DNA of 64,000 bases from Metridium senile (taxonomy: Eukaryota; Cnidaria; Anthozoa; Actiniaria; Metridiidae). Every line of letters starts with the position of its first letter. The stretch's first letter is position 1. This document shows, one piece after another, positions 48,464 to 59,635 of the stretch. Both the position numbers and the translations under genes were made by a program. The stretch lies in NCBI GenBank assembly GCA_949775045.1, contig OX459105.1, positions 8,510,547 to 8,574,546 on the forward strand, given 5' to 3'. The notes under the pieces were generated by a model. That model was not told the origin of the DNA, ran no database searches, and saw nothing but the letters and a program-made list of their open reading frames with translations.

Positions 48464-49277
48464 TATCACCGCTTTGTAATTGGCAGAGAGGCGTCGTTGT
48501 TAATCGGGATTAGTAAACATAAAAAAAAGTTCACGGGAAATCCGGCTTTGAAAACCAGATCACCTCCATATGCAAACCATGTTTCTTCCACATTAAAAAC
48601 GTTTGGAAAATCCGAAAATATCTCTTGAAGCCTTTGAAACTCTAGTCCATGCATTAATTCATCCGTAGCCTTGACTTCTGTAATTCTCTGTTATATGGGA
48701 TACCCAAACGCTTAATTCAAAAGCTAAAGCGAATTCAAAATGCAGCAGCACGTTTAGTATCCTGCTGTTACAAATATGATCATATAACTCCTATTCTCTA
48801 TCACTTCAGGCCGATTTAGACTGTACAAATTTTGCCTACAACCACCTTATACAACCTGTTTGCGTTATGCTCACGACACGAGTTGTGTCGTGTAGATCAA
48901 CTCTACAACTCGTCTACGACAAACGCATGCAAAACGAAAAAAATTGCAGGATTTTAAAACATGTTTTAAAAAGCTACGACAGTCGACGTAGCCGTCGTAG
49001 CCAAATATGGTAAAAAAATGACGTATCATGTAACAAGATTTCTTTGTTGGGTACCGTTGAGTGTTTTTGGATAAAATGGCGGTTACAAACAAAGCTGCCG
49101 GCTCTGCTGACACTTCGGCGAAAACGAAAGGGAAAAAAGTCAGCAAACAATATTATTTACTAACGAAAATACAGAAAGACGTATTAACTTGTGGAAAAAG
49201 GAGCTCGGCTAGTGCTCTTCAAATGCTGACATCGCTTCACTCGAAATTTTACGCTACTTTTCCATGTGTTGTACGAC

Positions 49278-50859
49278 CAGGAGGGAGGGGATGACTCTAT
49301 TGTATGCAAATTAGATTCTCTATCTACACCGATCTCTAGTGTGACGTCACATGGATACGCTAGATATTCTTGTCAGTTTAGTTTGAAAGCGCCATTTTGA
49401 AGTTAAGAAAACGAGATAAAAGAGAGGTAAAACAGCACATTGTAAAGTAGTTAACCCACAGTGAGTGTTCTTTGTTTATAGATTTACTAGTTGAGCGCAA
49501 CTGATCTCGAAAAAACGTTTAAAGTTGACTGTATTTTTTCGTTAAAACTTCTCGGGAAGGCTGCAGGTCCTAATCGAAAATGGCCAACCATCATTTGAAA
49601 ACATCGTGATTTCGTTGGTAAAACTTTATGGAACATTTTGAGAATAGGAGGTTATATTGGTTATAAGTTTAACTCTAACCAGTTTGATTTTGGTTTTACT
49701 TGGAGCTGTGATTCTTCTCATCAATCGATTTTTGTGTAGTTTCTCAGCCTTTACAACTTATCCTGTACACGATTTCGATAGGAATGTGATTGTTTTGTTT
49801 GTTACTATTTTTATCAAGTAAAAACAACGATCTTAACTAACAGTTATTGCATTAATCTGCAGCACTATTGCTTATAGTTAAAATTGAAGTTGTTGATTTA
49901 TTTTTAAAAGTTCAACAAATAGAGCACTTAATTTATATTAGTATATAACTTAATCCATGAAAATGTATGCAATTATTGCTACTGACTATGCAATATTTCC
50001 TATTTACTGACTATTGGTCACAATGAGTCATTGTTTCCTTTGAATCTGATTTTTTGGTTGAATGACATTTAAAATAGAAACTGTATGTTATAGTAAACTT
50101 AACTACATAATTTGTATTTTTTTTATTTGTTTTTATATATCATGGTTTCAGTGCTTTTGCTCTAATTTATTTGTATAAAATTTCATGTTGAAATTGTGCT
50201 TAACTTATATCATGTTTGTATACTGTATTATTAAAGGTCAAATAGAAATACTGGTATTGCTGTTTGAAAAAGCTGGGGGGGGGGGGGGGTGGGCAGAATT
50301 TCAAATTTACTTCATTTTAATGTTTAAAAAACATTGTCTGATGATACATAGAAATAAAATCAATGTTTTTATTAAAATAAGCATCTATTGTCCCTTGTTA
50401 GTAATGAATGGGAAACTGCTATAGGGTACCCTGTTGCATTCAAAACAGCAGCTATTGGGCAGGGACAAAAGTTTGATAGAGCAACAACACTATATCCATG
50501 AAAATAAAATTGCAACTGTATAATAGTTCTTCTGTAGTGACCGTGAGGTATTGTTTTCTTTTGTATTTGATGTTTCTGGTTGAGTGGTATTTACTAAATA
50601 GTCACTGGATATAAACTATTAGTTTAATAGTAACAATTTTTTATATTGCATGGTTTTAGCGTTTTCGCTCTACAAAAACAACATAGTTACTATAAGCAAA
50701 AGAGTGGTTTTCAGTAACCCATGAAACAAAGTGCATTGATTAAAGTGTAATAGTCAAATAAGAACAAAAGAACACAATGAAATTAGAGTGTATAAAGAGT
50801 AATACACTAAAGAGGGTTTCGCGTGTTAATGAAAACCACTTTAGTTTGTATTTATAGTC

Positions 50860-50891
<32 letters not shown>

Positions 50892-52162
50892 CGTTTTTAT
50901 TGCACCTAGAATTTACAAGAGATTACAATTTACAATTTACAATTACAAGTATAGTAGGTACTGGCCCTAGCCAATAACTAAAAAGCTAAAAATGTGCTAG
51001 TCACTATATTTATTCAGTATCACTCAAACAGAGTTAATAGAGGGGTTTATCCAGTCATCAGTTGGCATAAACAAGATGACAAGCATAGAATAGTTCAGTG
51101 TAAACCAACAATAGTAATTATTATTTCACTGTTCACATTGTTGAAATAGTGTGTTATCTTTTCCAGCCAGTTTACCTGCAAAAAAAAAACACAAAATGTT
51201 TAACTATATATATAATCATCATTTAATTTAATTCAAGTTTGTTACAATGGAAGCTTAGCTTGATAAATCTCAGATTTTATATCCTGATTTTCAATCATAA
51301 TTTGAAATATTATTCAATGAATTTCATGTTATATATTATCATTATTTAATTCCGTAAGCTGATGTGAAAACAGGACAGCAGAAAGCTTTATACTGCACTG
51401 TATCAAATTCTTCTAACAAAGCAACTGATATAATTACGAATTGATTTTGAAGACAAAAAAATTAAGAAAGTGGGTACAGCTTGGGTATTTATGGTAGCTA
51501 GTTTCAAAGCATTTTTAGATAGCTATTATAAAATACACATAAATACGATCTTAAAAGCATGCATTTAGCTCATTGAATAAGCATAAACATTCATGTCAAG
51601 GTTCAAAATCAAGATAATTAAGGACTTAACTTCAATGGGAATACATTTACTAACCTGCAAAGTTGTTTTGTTCGGGTCTCCTAGTTCGGGTTCGTAATTT
51701 CGACTTGTAGTTCGTGAGATCAGCCTTCAAATCGATTGATGAGACCAACCACAAAGCCAAACAGAGAGAAACTTTGCAGATCCGAAGATTATCATATACT
51801 TGCATAAACCTCCTATTCTGGATGAAAAATACTGATCCATTGTGATTTTACGTTCGTGTACTTGTAAAAAACTGCATATCAACAGCACTGGACCGACATC
51901 ACAGTTCATCACGAAATTGGCTAGAAAAGCAGTATTTTCGTCGAATCTGATCAACAAATTTGGCTATAGTGAACTATTGGATAATATTACATATCAAAGA
52001 ACTCCCACTAGTAAAAAAAAAGTTCAGCAATGCAAAAAAAATCGAATGTTTTTGTGGAAACAACCGAGTTAAACAATGGTGGCCATTTTGAATCGAGTCG
52101 TGACGTCACACTAGAGCGAGCCCACAACACGCCTTTTCCCTGGAGACGCCCCCTCCCTCCTG
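49278..52162. mobile_element. 2.9-kb hAT-like element with 8-bp duplication
   Basis: Ends CAGGAGGGAGGGG / CCCCTCCCTCCTG, flanked by TGTACGAC at 49270-49277 and 52163-52170. An 8-bp duplication with CAG-type ends is the hAT signature. The interior is AT-rich with a poly-G run (50275-50289) and a CAA array (50862-50891) but no transposase-length frame, so it is nonautonomous or decayed. Confidence 0.75.
50862..50891. repeat. CAA trinucleotide array
   Basis: Ten units of caa inside the hAT-like element. Confidence 0.85.
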
Positions 52163-53003
52163 TGTACGACTGACAAGTTGTGCTGTGTAAATCACAGGCA
52201 AGTTGTAAGCGGGTACGGGTAGCATGCCACAATTGTAGGCACAAGTTTTACCGTCTAAATCGGCCTTTACACTGACTTCGAGTGTGGAACAACGAATTGA
52301 TTACAAGATACTTTTACTAATTTTCAAGGCTTCGAACGGCTGTGCTCCCTCATATCCTTAGTGAACTCCTGAAACCTAGCCTGCAAAACAGGCGTTCTTT
52401 CGGGTTTTTGGGAAAAATCGGGTTTTGGGCTTTCTGTACTGTGTTGAACGGGCTGGCAAAAAGGAAGCGAAGGGGGTGGGGGAGGGGAAGAGGAGAAGGG
52501 AACGCCTGCCCGCAATCCCTGTGATTTTGAAATACGCCCCCTAGTTAGTTTCGCATTCCAGCTGTCAAAGAGTAACCACAATCAGTTGAAGAAATGCAAG
52601 AGCACTACCGATATATTCAAACATGGTAACTGTTGTCTGACTATAATTAAAAAATATTTGTTATTAAAGTGCAGCAACTCGTCAACTAAGATCGCAATCG
52701 TCCAATCTTTTAACCAAAGGTTTTTTCAAACTTAAATCGCATGGAAAAAGAGCATTCTCAAATGCTGTGCCTGAACTAATGAATACTCTCCCTGCACATA
52801 TGAGGTCATGCATAGTTGTTTGGTGCTTTAAGCGCGAGCTTAAAACCTTCCTCTTTAAAAACGCTTGCACTAACTCATATCTTTTTATGCAAAAAAAATA
52901 ATAAACATATCTCAAATTGAAACATAAATATAATACATATAGCGTTCTTTTTGTCAATGTATAGGTCAGTGCTAAATCAACCAATCAAGCATTCCTTTTA
53001 TTA

Positions 53004-53312
53004 ATGGGACTTGTGAGCCTTTCTGCTGCATTCTGTGCATGCCTGGTTATACTCGTCCAAAGCCAACAATGCACAAAATCGACCTGTTTTTCGCGACATC
53101 CGGGTAACCAGCTGTATGGTCACGTGATGGCCAAGATGACTAAACCAGACGTTTGGTCTTGTGTTCGTGGATGTGTTGAAACACCAGGCTGTCTGTCTAT
53201 CAATGTCTACAATACTGGAGGCTTGGTACTCTGTGAACTGAACAAAAACAACTTACATGGTAGTCCAGGGAACCTCATCCCAAGCAGTCTTGATGGAGAA
53301 TATATCAAAATA
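53004..53312 (+). CDS. Signal peptide and PAN domain exon, copy 3
   Basis: Same length and phase as in copy 2, ending ...GEYIKI before gtgagt. Substitutions relative to copy 2 are few (for example VQSQQC for VESQQC, STCFSRHPGN for PSYFSRHLGY). Confidence 0.85.
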
Positions 53313-56185
53313 GTGAGTACATATCGGTGATTTTTATACACCTAATCCAAAAAACGTTGTCTGGTCCGCCGCACAGTCCTCGCGCCAAGACTGTGAAAGA
53401 TATTGGTTATATCTAATCAGTAATTAATTTATTTGCATGTTCACACTCTAGTGTGGTACTTTTTTCAACGAAATAGTGTTGTGCCTACTTTTATTTTCTT
53501 GTTTTATCACTCTCATCAAAATATTCACTGTGTTTTCCTTTACGGTCTTGGCGCGAGGACTGTGCGGCGGACCCGACAACGTTTTTTGGATTAGGTGTAT
53601 ATGTTAACTGCAAGAGTAAAGTACATCGAAATAGTGAGTAAATATCGGCGCTTTAACTCTCAATCTGCAGTACGGTCGGTGCTTAGTACATTTCAGAACC
53701 GATTTCATTCATATTAAAATGCTGATGAAAAGGGAATAATAACTTGAGAGGAAACCAACCCGTTATCAGACAATTGTAAAGAGGATTACATTGCAAGCTC
53801 AATATTGCGTGAAATGGGCATTAAATAGGAAACAATTATTATATCAAAATATATGCATTTTTGGAATTTCTAAAAGCGCGCGAGGTGATTATCAAAAAAT
53901 AGTGGGTAGTTATCGAGTCCATCAGTGGATGAGTGCACAATATTTTATATAATCATCTGCATGTTCATTTATGCTAATTGTTATTATTAGGTCTCCAATC
54001 ACTGGCCTGCTGCTTGCTTCCAGAAAGGTCAGTTTACGAAATGATTGCCTAACTTATAAAAGAAAAACACTTGAGAGTTGTTATAATGACCATGTGACGT
54101 ACATGTTTTATTGGCATGATTAGATAACAAATTGCCCTTTTTATGTTAAGATTTAATGTTTAAAATGAAACCCACGTGATGAACGAAAAATCTTGTTGTT
54201 GGAGCAACGCCTTGCAACCTGAAATTGAATTCAGGGTGATAAAAATGGAAAAATAAATGTTTTTCTTTTCATCACTAGGTGGCTGGTATAGAAACCTGAC
54301 CTTCGCATATAAGGTTGTAGATGAGCTATTGACTTATGAAGAAGCTCGTCAGCGGTGTAAAGAGTTGTCTGTGGGCGCAAATCTGATGTCCATTCGAGAC
54401 AAGGAAGAGGAGCAAGTCATCAATGACTACCTTAAAGGTAATGCTTTAAATTATAATAGTTTCATCAGAGGAAATTTAAGCGACCTATCAAAGCTGTGGA
54501 TATTTGCATATATTAAGACCTATAGCCGTGAAAATTTAACCGGTCGAGCGCTTAAAACAAATATAGGAAGCCTCATTTTAAAAGTGTTCTGTAAAGTTCT
54601 GAAATCAATATCATCAACTTGCAGCTCAATCGATGTATTGGACGTGTGTTCGTCCTTGGTTGGATGATAAATTTACAACTATTACATATATCCATTTGTG
54701 TATTCTCGTTTTCCAGCCGTAAAGGTTAACATTTGACAGGACTTTAAAAATTTAAAAATAGGCAGTCTAAGACTGCATGAGGCTACTGCTTGAAACAGAT
54801 AATATATAAACTTAACAATGTGCAAAAATAATGTTCGATCTGGAGAAGAGATAGAAATGAATCGGCAGGAAGTCTAAGTGGCTGTTTATATGAAGGCGAG
54901 TTGTCCCTGCTAAGTGGGATAACTCTATTGTTTTGAGTCCCCCTGGCATGGAATACAAAACAAAAGAGTTATCCCGGCTAGCAGCTAGGGACAACTCGCT
55001 TTCATATAAACAGCCCCTTAGAGAACAATATGTATTTGTGCAGTCGCGTCCAAATTTGCAGAACAATAATAAAACTGCCAGTTATCGAAGCTTATTTATT
55101 GTAGAGCAGAGCAGAGCAATATTCCCGGTAATATTGTACAATATTTATGTGCACCTTTCATTACGTTTATAGCGAATGTTGTTTCGGCGGCTATTCGCAC
55201 CAATTTTACTATACGAAAATATTTGTCAAAAGCTCATTCTTAGAATAAAACTCATTTAGTATTTTGAAGAGTGACAAACATTGAGCAAAATGTGAGATTC
55301 TGGACCTGACTATATATGTTGATCTGACCTTAAAAATGCCAAAAATCGAAGGGCACTTCTATCGGTGTGTCATGACTATAAATGTCGGGCTAATGCCATG
55401 TTTTTGTTGTCAAAACAAATCATCCTTTTCACGGTTTTAAACGTCTCATTAAACCTAAAAAACTTCATGAATAGTACAAATACACATTAAAAATTATTTT
55501 TCATTAGACAGATATGAAGTAGCAGCCAAAATATAAACGCTTCGATCGTTCAAAGCTGGCCACTCTTTCGAATTCTCGAAATTACAGTCACACCACGTGT
55601 CGATCATGTGACGAAATTGGTATTTTCGGGTTTCCTGTGGTGTTATGGTCTTGCTTGCTATCTTACACTCACAACAGCAATAAGTCTACGCCTCCATATA
55701 TGGAGGACAGTAGCCTCAAAAATTTGACAACAACTCATGGAATTTTAGTTCCATTAGTTTGGTGATTTCTTTATCCCATTATTGGGACCGTACGCGTTGT
55801 CAAGTTAAATGAAATTACACACTGAGCAGTTGAACCGAACTGTAACAATGAAATGGTATTTTGCTCTGAGTGGAATTTTTCAATAAAACTCAAGCAAGTC
55901 TTGAATAATTGAAGGATAGTACCGATTTCATTCTCAAGACTCTTTTTGTTTTCAGGATTTAGCTTTACCTCTGGTTGGTTAGGTCTCAACGACATTGATA
56001 AAGAAGGGACCTTTGTGTGGGATGATGGCACCGATTCAAGCTACAGGAATTGGTACGATGGAGAGCCGAACGACGCAAAAAGTAATGAAGACTGCGTGCA
56101 CACGCACTATTATAATACTGAACAGTGGATCGACATTGGATGTCATGCTAAGGCAGTGGCTTTATGCAAACTTTCGTGTTTGTAG
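53004..56185 (+). CDS. Secreted PAN-domain C-type lectin, copy 3
   Basis: Exons 53004-53312, 53991-54027, 54279-54437 and 55956-56185 give an open frame of about 244 residues: signal peptide, PAN domain with the same cysteines as copy 2, linker, and C-type lectin domain. The lectin half has EPN followed by D, and WID instead of WND. Compared with copy 2 the lectin half has changed more than the PAN half (for example KVVDELLTYEEA for KFVDESLTNQQA, and FVWDDGTDSS for FVWFDGTKSS), which hints that the ligand-binding part evolves faster; this is by eye. Intron 1 contains a 259-bp palindromic element starting 26 bp after the exon, and the long last intron holds a second palindromic element. The upstream region shares the LINE relic seen before copy 2, so the duplicated unit is larger than the gene. 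Confidence 0.85.
53339..53597. mobile_element. TA-flanked palindromic element 3 (CACCTA-N8-AACGTTGTC)
   Basis: 259 bp with TA at 53337-53338 and 53598-53599. The termini are CACCTA-ATCCAAAA-AACGTTGTC and its reverse complement; the arms continue gtccgccgcacagtcctcgc. It sits 26 bp after the PAN exon of lectin copy 3, in intron 1. Confidence 0.8.
53991..54027 (+). CDS. 37-nt linker exon, copy 3
   Basis: Encodes VSNHWPAACFQK plus one base after ttattattag; the donor is gtcagt, weaker than the gtaagt used in copies 1 and 2. Confidence 0.75.
54279..54437 (+). CDS. C-type lectin domain exon A, copy 3
   Basis: Starts after atcactag and ends before gtaatg; 159 nt as in the other copies. Encodes GWYRNLTFAYKVVDELLTYE and the R-Q-R-C helix. 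Confidence 0.83.
54875..55020. mobile_element. TAAGGGGCTGTTTATATGAAGG-family MITE, short copy
   Basis: 146-bp palindrome with ends TAAGTGGCTGTTTATATGAA / TTCATATAAACAGCCCCTTA and internal gcgagttgtccctgct arms; lies in the last intron of lectin copy 3. Same family as 41649-42037 without the tandem insert. Confidence 0.75.
55956..56185 (+). CDS. C-type lectin domain exon B, copy 3
   Basis: Starts after gttttcag. Encodes GFSFTSGWLGLNDIDKEG, FVWDDGTDSSYRNW, EPND, an EDC segment, WID and the closing IGC and LCKLSC cysteines before TAG. Confidence 0.85.
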
Positions 56186-58158
56186 ATTTCTCTCAAGCTC
56201 AGAAAAACTGCAAAACCAAAATGTTGATTTTTTAAATACTTCAGTATAAAGACATGCATGCAAGGGAGGGCAAAACATACATTTTAAAATTGTAGTAGTG
56301 GTGGTGGCAACTAGAATGAAGCTCACTACAATAAGAATAATTATGCAAAGCAGGGAGGATGTCCCCCAGTCCCCCATATCTAAAAAAATTATCATTCCAT
56401 GCAACACGAAAGTCGAGCTCAATAGATGTTTTATTAATTATTCATTCAAAATATTTACGAATGTAAATAGATTCGCTGTCCAATAGAGCAGTAATCAAGA
56501 TAAGGAAAGCTATAATCATTATAATTATAAATGAAATCTTCACATAGTGGTTATGAATACAGATGATGATTTCACACAAAGTCTGAACCCGAATAATTTA
56601 TTAATTAATGGCTTCACTTGTCGCTGGCACGATTATTGCCATTCTCTTTTAGACCTGAGCAGTTCGTTTTCTCTAAATGTAAGGGTTATCAGCCTTCAGC
56701 TCGTGGTTATGTGAGCTGAAGTCCGATAAGTGGCTTATTTTTACATTTGGGAGGTTTTCATAATTGTTCTTTTAACCAATGAAGAAGACATAATGCATAA
56801 CTTTTAATTCGCACGAGTTGTTGAAAGGAATAAACAATGTATAATTGAGCGATTTACTATTGTATGTTCCTTACATATATACTGAATAGCGAGGGGTTGA
56901 TTTTTATTGAAAAGGCGCGGTATTTGAACTGATGAATGTTCTTTGTTTTGTATTCGCCCTTTCATAGCAAAATAATGTACATTTATTATCTATTTTCTAA
57001 GCTCTTTAATACTCAGTTCAACGATTTCACAACAGTTGTCAGAGCGGTTTCAGGAGAGACCTTCAGGACTCAGATGATATATTCATCACTCAAAACAGTT
57101 TTTGTGGTTCTCAGTTCTCCGTCATCATTTGAATGTTTTTTTTTTTAATGTATTCCCACAAGGAAATATTAAACAATCGCTTTTCAATTCTATTTAGAGG
57201 AATGGCTAACGAACTTGAATGCTAACGAACTTGATGACATTAAAGGAGTTTTTGTTGTTAACTTTCCATCGATCGGTTGCCTCGCTAGTATAATGGCTTA
57301 AAGCGCGGATACAGCAATGCAGAGGTTCTCGGGTTGAATCCTCGCATTGGTACTTTTTTTTTTGCCAAAAATCGCTATCTAGTAAATTATTTCCAAGTCT
57401 GATGTTGAGGTTGAAGGTAACATCTGTACAAGGAATTAAATATGCAGTGGGAATATACAATAGTATGCAAGGCGAATATGACATATTCCCCTTGCATATT
57501 AATGTATATCCCCCCCGGGCCAGGGGTTATGCGATATATTCAACCGAAAAGAACAATGAAAACCGAGCTGATGTGAAAATAAGTAATGTATAGATTTCGA
57601 TCTACAACACGGCATTCTGTTCTAATGCATTATGTCATTGATCAGGGGCGGATCTAGGGGGCTACCCCTTCATGATCATGCACCGGGCTCCCCGCAACTA
57701 CTCCTATTATATTTAAGACATTTAGGGACTGGACACCTGTTAAAAACGACATTTTATGCTTATTGACAATGATCGATACCAGCTGAACGAAGTATTACCT
57801 AGAAGGCATACAGTAAAACAAATATCGCCTCCCTTCTCTTCTCGATCCCCTGTGGAATAGCCGCTATGCACCTACCACTAGACCATTACTTCTCTCTCTT
57901 TCATTCATCCTGTTCACATATTAGAAAAAATGACATTTAACAATTCCTTTTTATACAGATTAAATTTTTCTTGATTGACTGCCGGACTATAGCTCCTTTA
58001 TCTACATATACATGCTAGGTTTTTTAGGCCATTACAATAAGCTGTGCTAAAGAAAATGCATAATTTGTGGAACAATATAGCTTACATAAAACTGTAATTC
58101 ACAAGTGCAAATAATGTTCTTCTACTGATAGATAAAGCAAGCTTAAGGAAGGATCCAA
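56186..58158. other. Intergenic after lectin copy 3
   Basis: No protein gene recognised. Contains a tRNA-like remnant at about 57277-57351 and a palindromic patch near 57455-57500 (ggcgaatatgacatattcc). Confidence 0.4.
57277..57351 (+). ncRNA. Degenerate tRNA-like sequence
   Basis: Has a box A-like ctagtataatgg and a box B-like gggttgaatcc (one base short of the consensus GGTTCGAATCC). The arms do not fold into a clean cloverleaf, so it is a tRNA pseudogene or SINE head rather than a working tRNA. Confidence 0.35.
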
Positions 58159-58162
58159 TTAA

Positions 58163-59167
58163 CCCTTTGACTTCTACGGCGCCCGAAACCGCCCATAAAA
58201 CACGACCTTGCTTTGAAAAATTATAACTTTTTTAAACAAGCCAAATTTGCCCAGCCGTTTGAATTTTATTAAGCACTAGGAAGTTCTTCAAATTTTCATA
58301 GCATAAGAAACAAGCAATTTTAGTACAAAAATTCCATATGAACTTTAGGAAAGTCAAAAATGACCGTTTTTGTCTTATTTTTCAATAGTGGAAATCACAC
58401 TTTTTTGACGTTGGATTTTTTATCGAAAAAATCGTTTTTAGACGAAAAGGCCGTTTTCACAAAAAAATGTAGTCCTTGTGCTTTCTTTTGGCAAATTGTT
58501 TCACTTTTTTTCACTTCACGAACTGAGCTGCGGTCGTTTGATTACGGCCATTTGGATACGCACGTGTTTTCAAGTATTTACGACTGCAAAGCATTGTGGG
58601 TAACGATGACAGCGCTCGGCATAGAGTTCCCCCTTAGTCCCTTTATAAATTTATTATAAGTCTAGGGTCACCTCGGTTTTCTGCCAAAATTTCGCACTTG
58701 TTGTGTTCCTCTATCATCACAACTTCGATAAATAGCCGCGGCAGGTCCGATAATTTGCCTTTAGTGAACTCCAAACCTGACTTTGTTCTAAGCCCGCCAA
58801 AACCGAATGAACCAAACATCGATCGTTTTTTGCTGACAAAGTGAGATTCCTCGCTGCTTTCTTCCAGAAAGTGAGCTCTTTGCTACTTTGAAGCTTAATG
58901 ATGCTCTTCCAGTAGTGACTAAAGGCAAAATATGACCCTAAAATTAACGAAATTACGATTTAAGCCAACTTTGAGCCAGCCGGTGTAAATATCCAACGAT
59001 GCTTTGAAACGATCTAAAAGGCATGTGGCCTGAGAACTTGAGCCCCTGAGATTACAAAACAGCAGCACTTTCCATGGTTACACCAAATATGGAGTCAAGA
59101 AATCCTACGGATCGTTTATATCCAGAAAATCGCTCAAAAATGTCAAAAAAGCCCAGTAGTCAAAGGG
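58163..59167. mobile_element. piggyBac-like nonautonomous element B
   Basis: 1005 bp between TTAA at 58159-58162 and 59168-59171. It starts CCCTTTGACTTCTACGG and ends AGTAGTCAAAGGG, sharing the first eight bases with element A. A 99-codon ORF (58360-58659) was not recognised. The right end lies 32 bp from the hexamer array at the stop codon of the TLDc gene. Confidence 0.7.
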
Positions 59168-59199
59168 TTAACTAAAAACGAAGTGCTTTTTAAAATGTG

Positions 59200-59310
59200 T
59201 CCTTGTCCTTGTCCTTGTCCTTGTCCTTGTCCTTGTCCTTGTCCTTGTCCTTGTCCTTGTCCTTGTCCTTGTCCTTGTCCTTGTCCTTGTCCTTGTCCTT
59301 GTCCTTGTCC
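59200..59310. repeat. TCCTTG hexamer array
   Basis: About 18 perfect units, ending exactly at the TAG of the TLDc gene (59310-59312 on the reverse strand). Confidence 0.92.
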
Positions 59311-59635
59311 TATTTTTTTGTATCTAAGTAAAATACTTCAACATCGTCTGGTTTAAATTTATGGCTGCCAGCAAAGAACGTGCAGGCTGCACCAGCATAG
59401 CATCCTGGTGCTGGATTATAGACAGAGGAAGTTGTATACGAGTTTTTTACAGAATTTGCAAGATTGGCAATATGTAAATCATGCCCAGAACCAAAGGTTG
59501 GTCCATAGCCACCGTTCCCATAAAAAGCATTTTGATTGGCTGTTCCTGTCAGATTCAACTGGACAGGTTGGAATCCTTGAATGTTGTACAGTGAAAACAA
59601 AAATGATTTTGACGACCAGGCGTACTGGTTGACAG
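59310..59635 (-). CDS. TLDc domain C-terminal exon with stop
   Basis: Second half of the TLDc fold, beginning AVNQYAWSSKSFLFSLYN and ending VEVFYLDTKK. The stop codon directly touches the TCCTTG hexamer array, so the 3' untranslated region is made of repeats. Confidence 0.8.

Larger units (their letters stand above)
48809..52265. mobile_element. GGCCGATTTAGAC element, interrupted
   Basis: Inverted ends of over 30 bp beginning GGCCGATTTAGAC-GTA, at 48809 and 52265. Without the hAT-like insertion inside it would be about 560 bp. It interrupts the LINE relic relative to the copy at 31600. A short open frame from 49076 (AVTNKAAGSADTSAK...) runs into the inner insertion and was not recognised. 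Target duplication not certain (possibly CACT). Confidence 0.65.
48711..52900 (+). pseudogene. LINE relic upstream of lectin copy 3, split by insertions
   Basis: Fragments 48711-48808, 52277-52375 and 52675-52895 are collinear with 31501-31910. The gaps are a GGCCGATTTAGAC element (48809-52265) and a ~300-bp insertion at about 52376-52672 that begins tagcctgcaaaacaggcg. Confidence 0.7.

Noticed and set aside
49061..49294. 77-codon ORF with AVTNKAAGSADTSAKTKGKK as a host gene
   Set aside because: It runs into the inner hAT-like insertion and lies within a transposon; possibly a transposon-encoded N-terminus, but not supported as a host gene.
48208..53597. TA palindromes as ordinary hairpin terminators or RNA genes
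   Set aside because: Shared termini with TA duplications and one empty site show that they are insertions.
57277..57351. Functional tRNA gene
   Set aside because: The T-loop lacks one conserved base and the stems do not pair well; kept only as a tRNA-like remnant.
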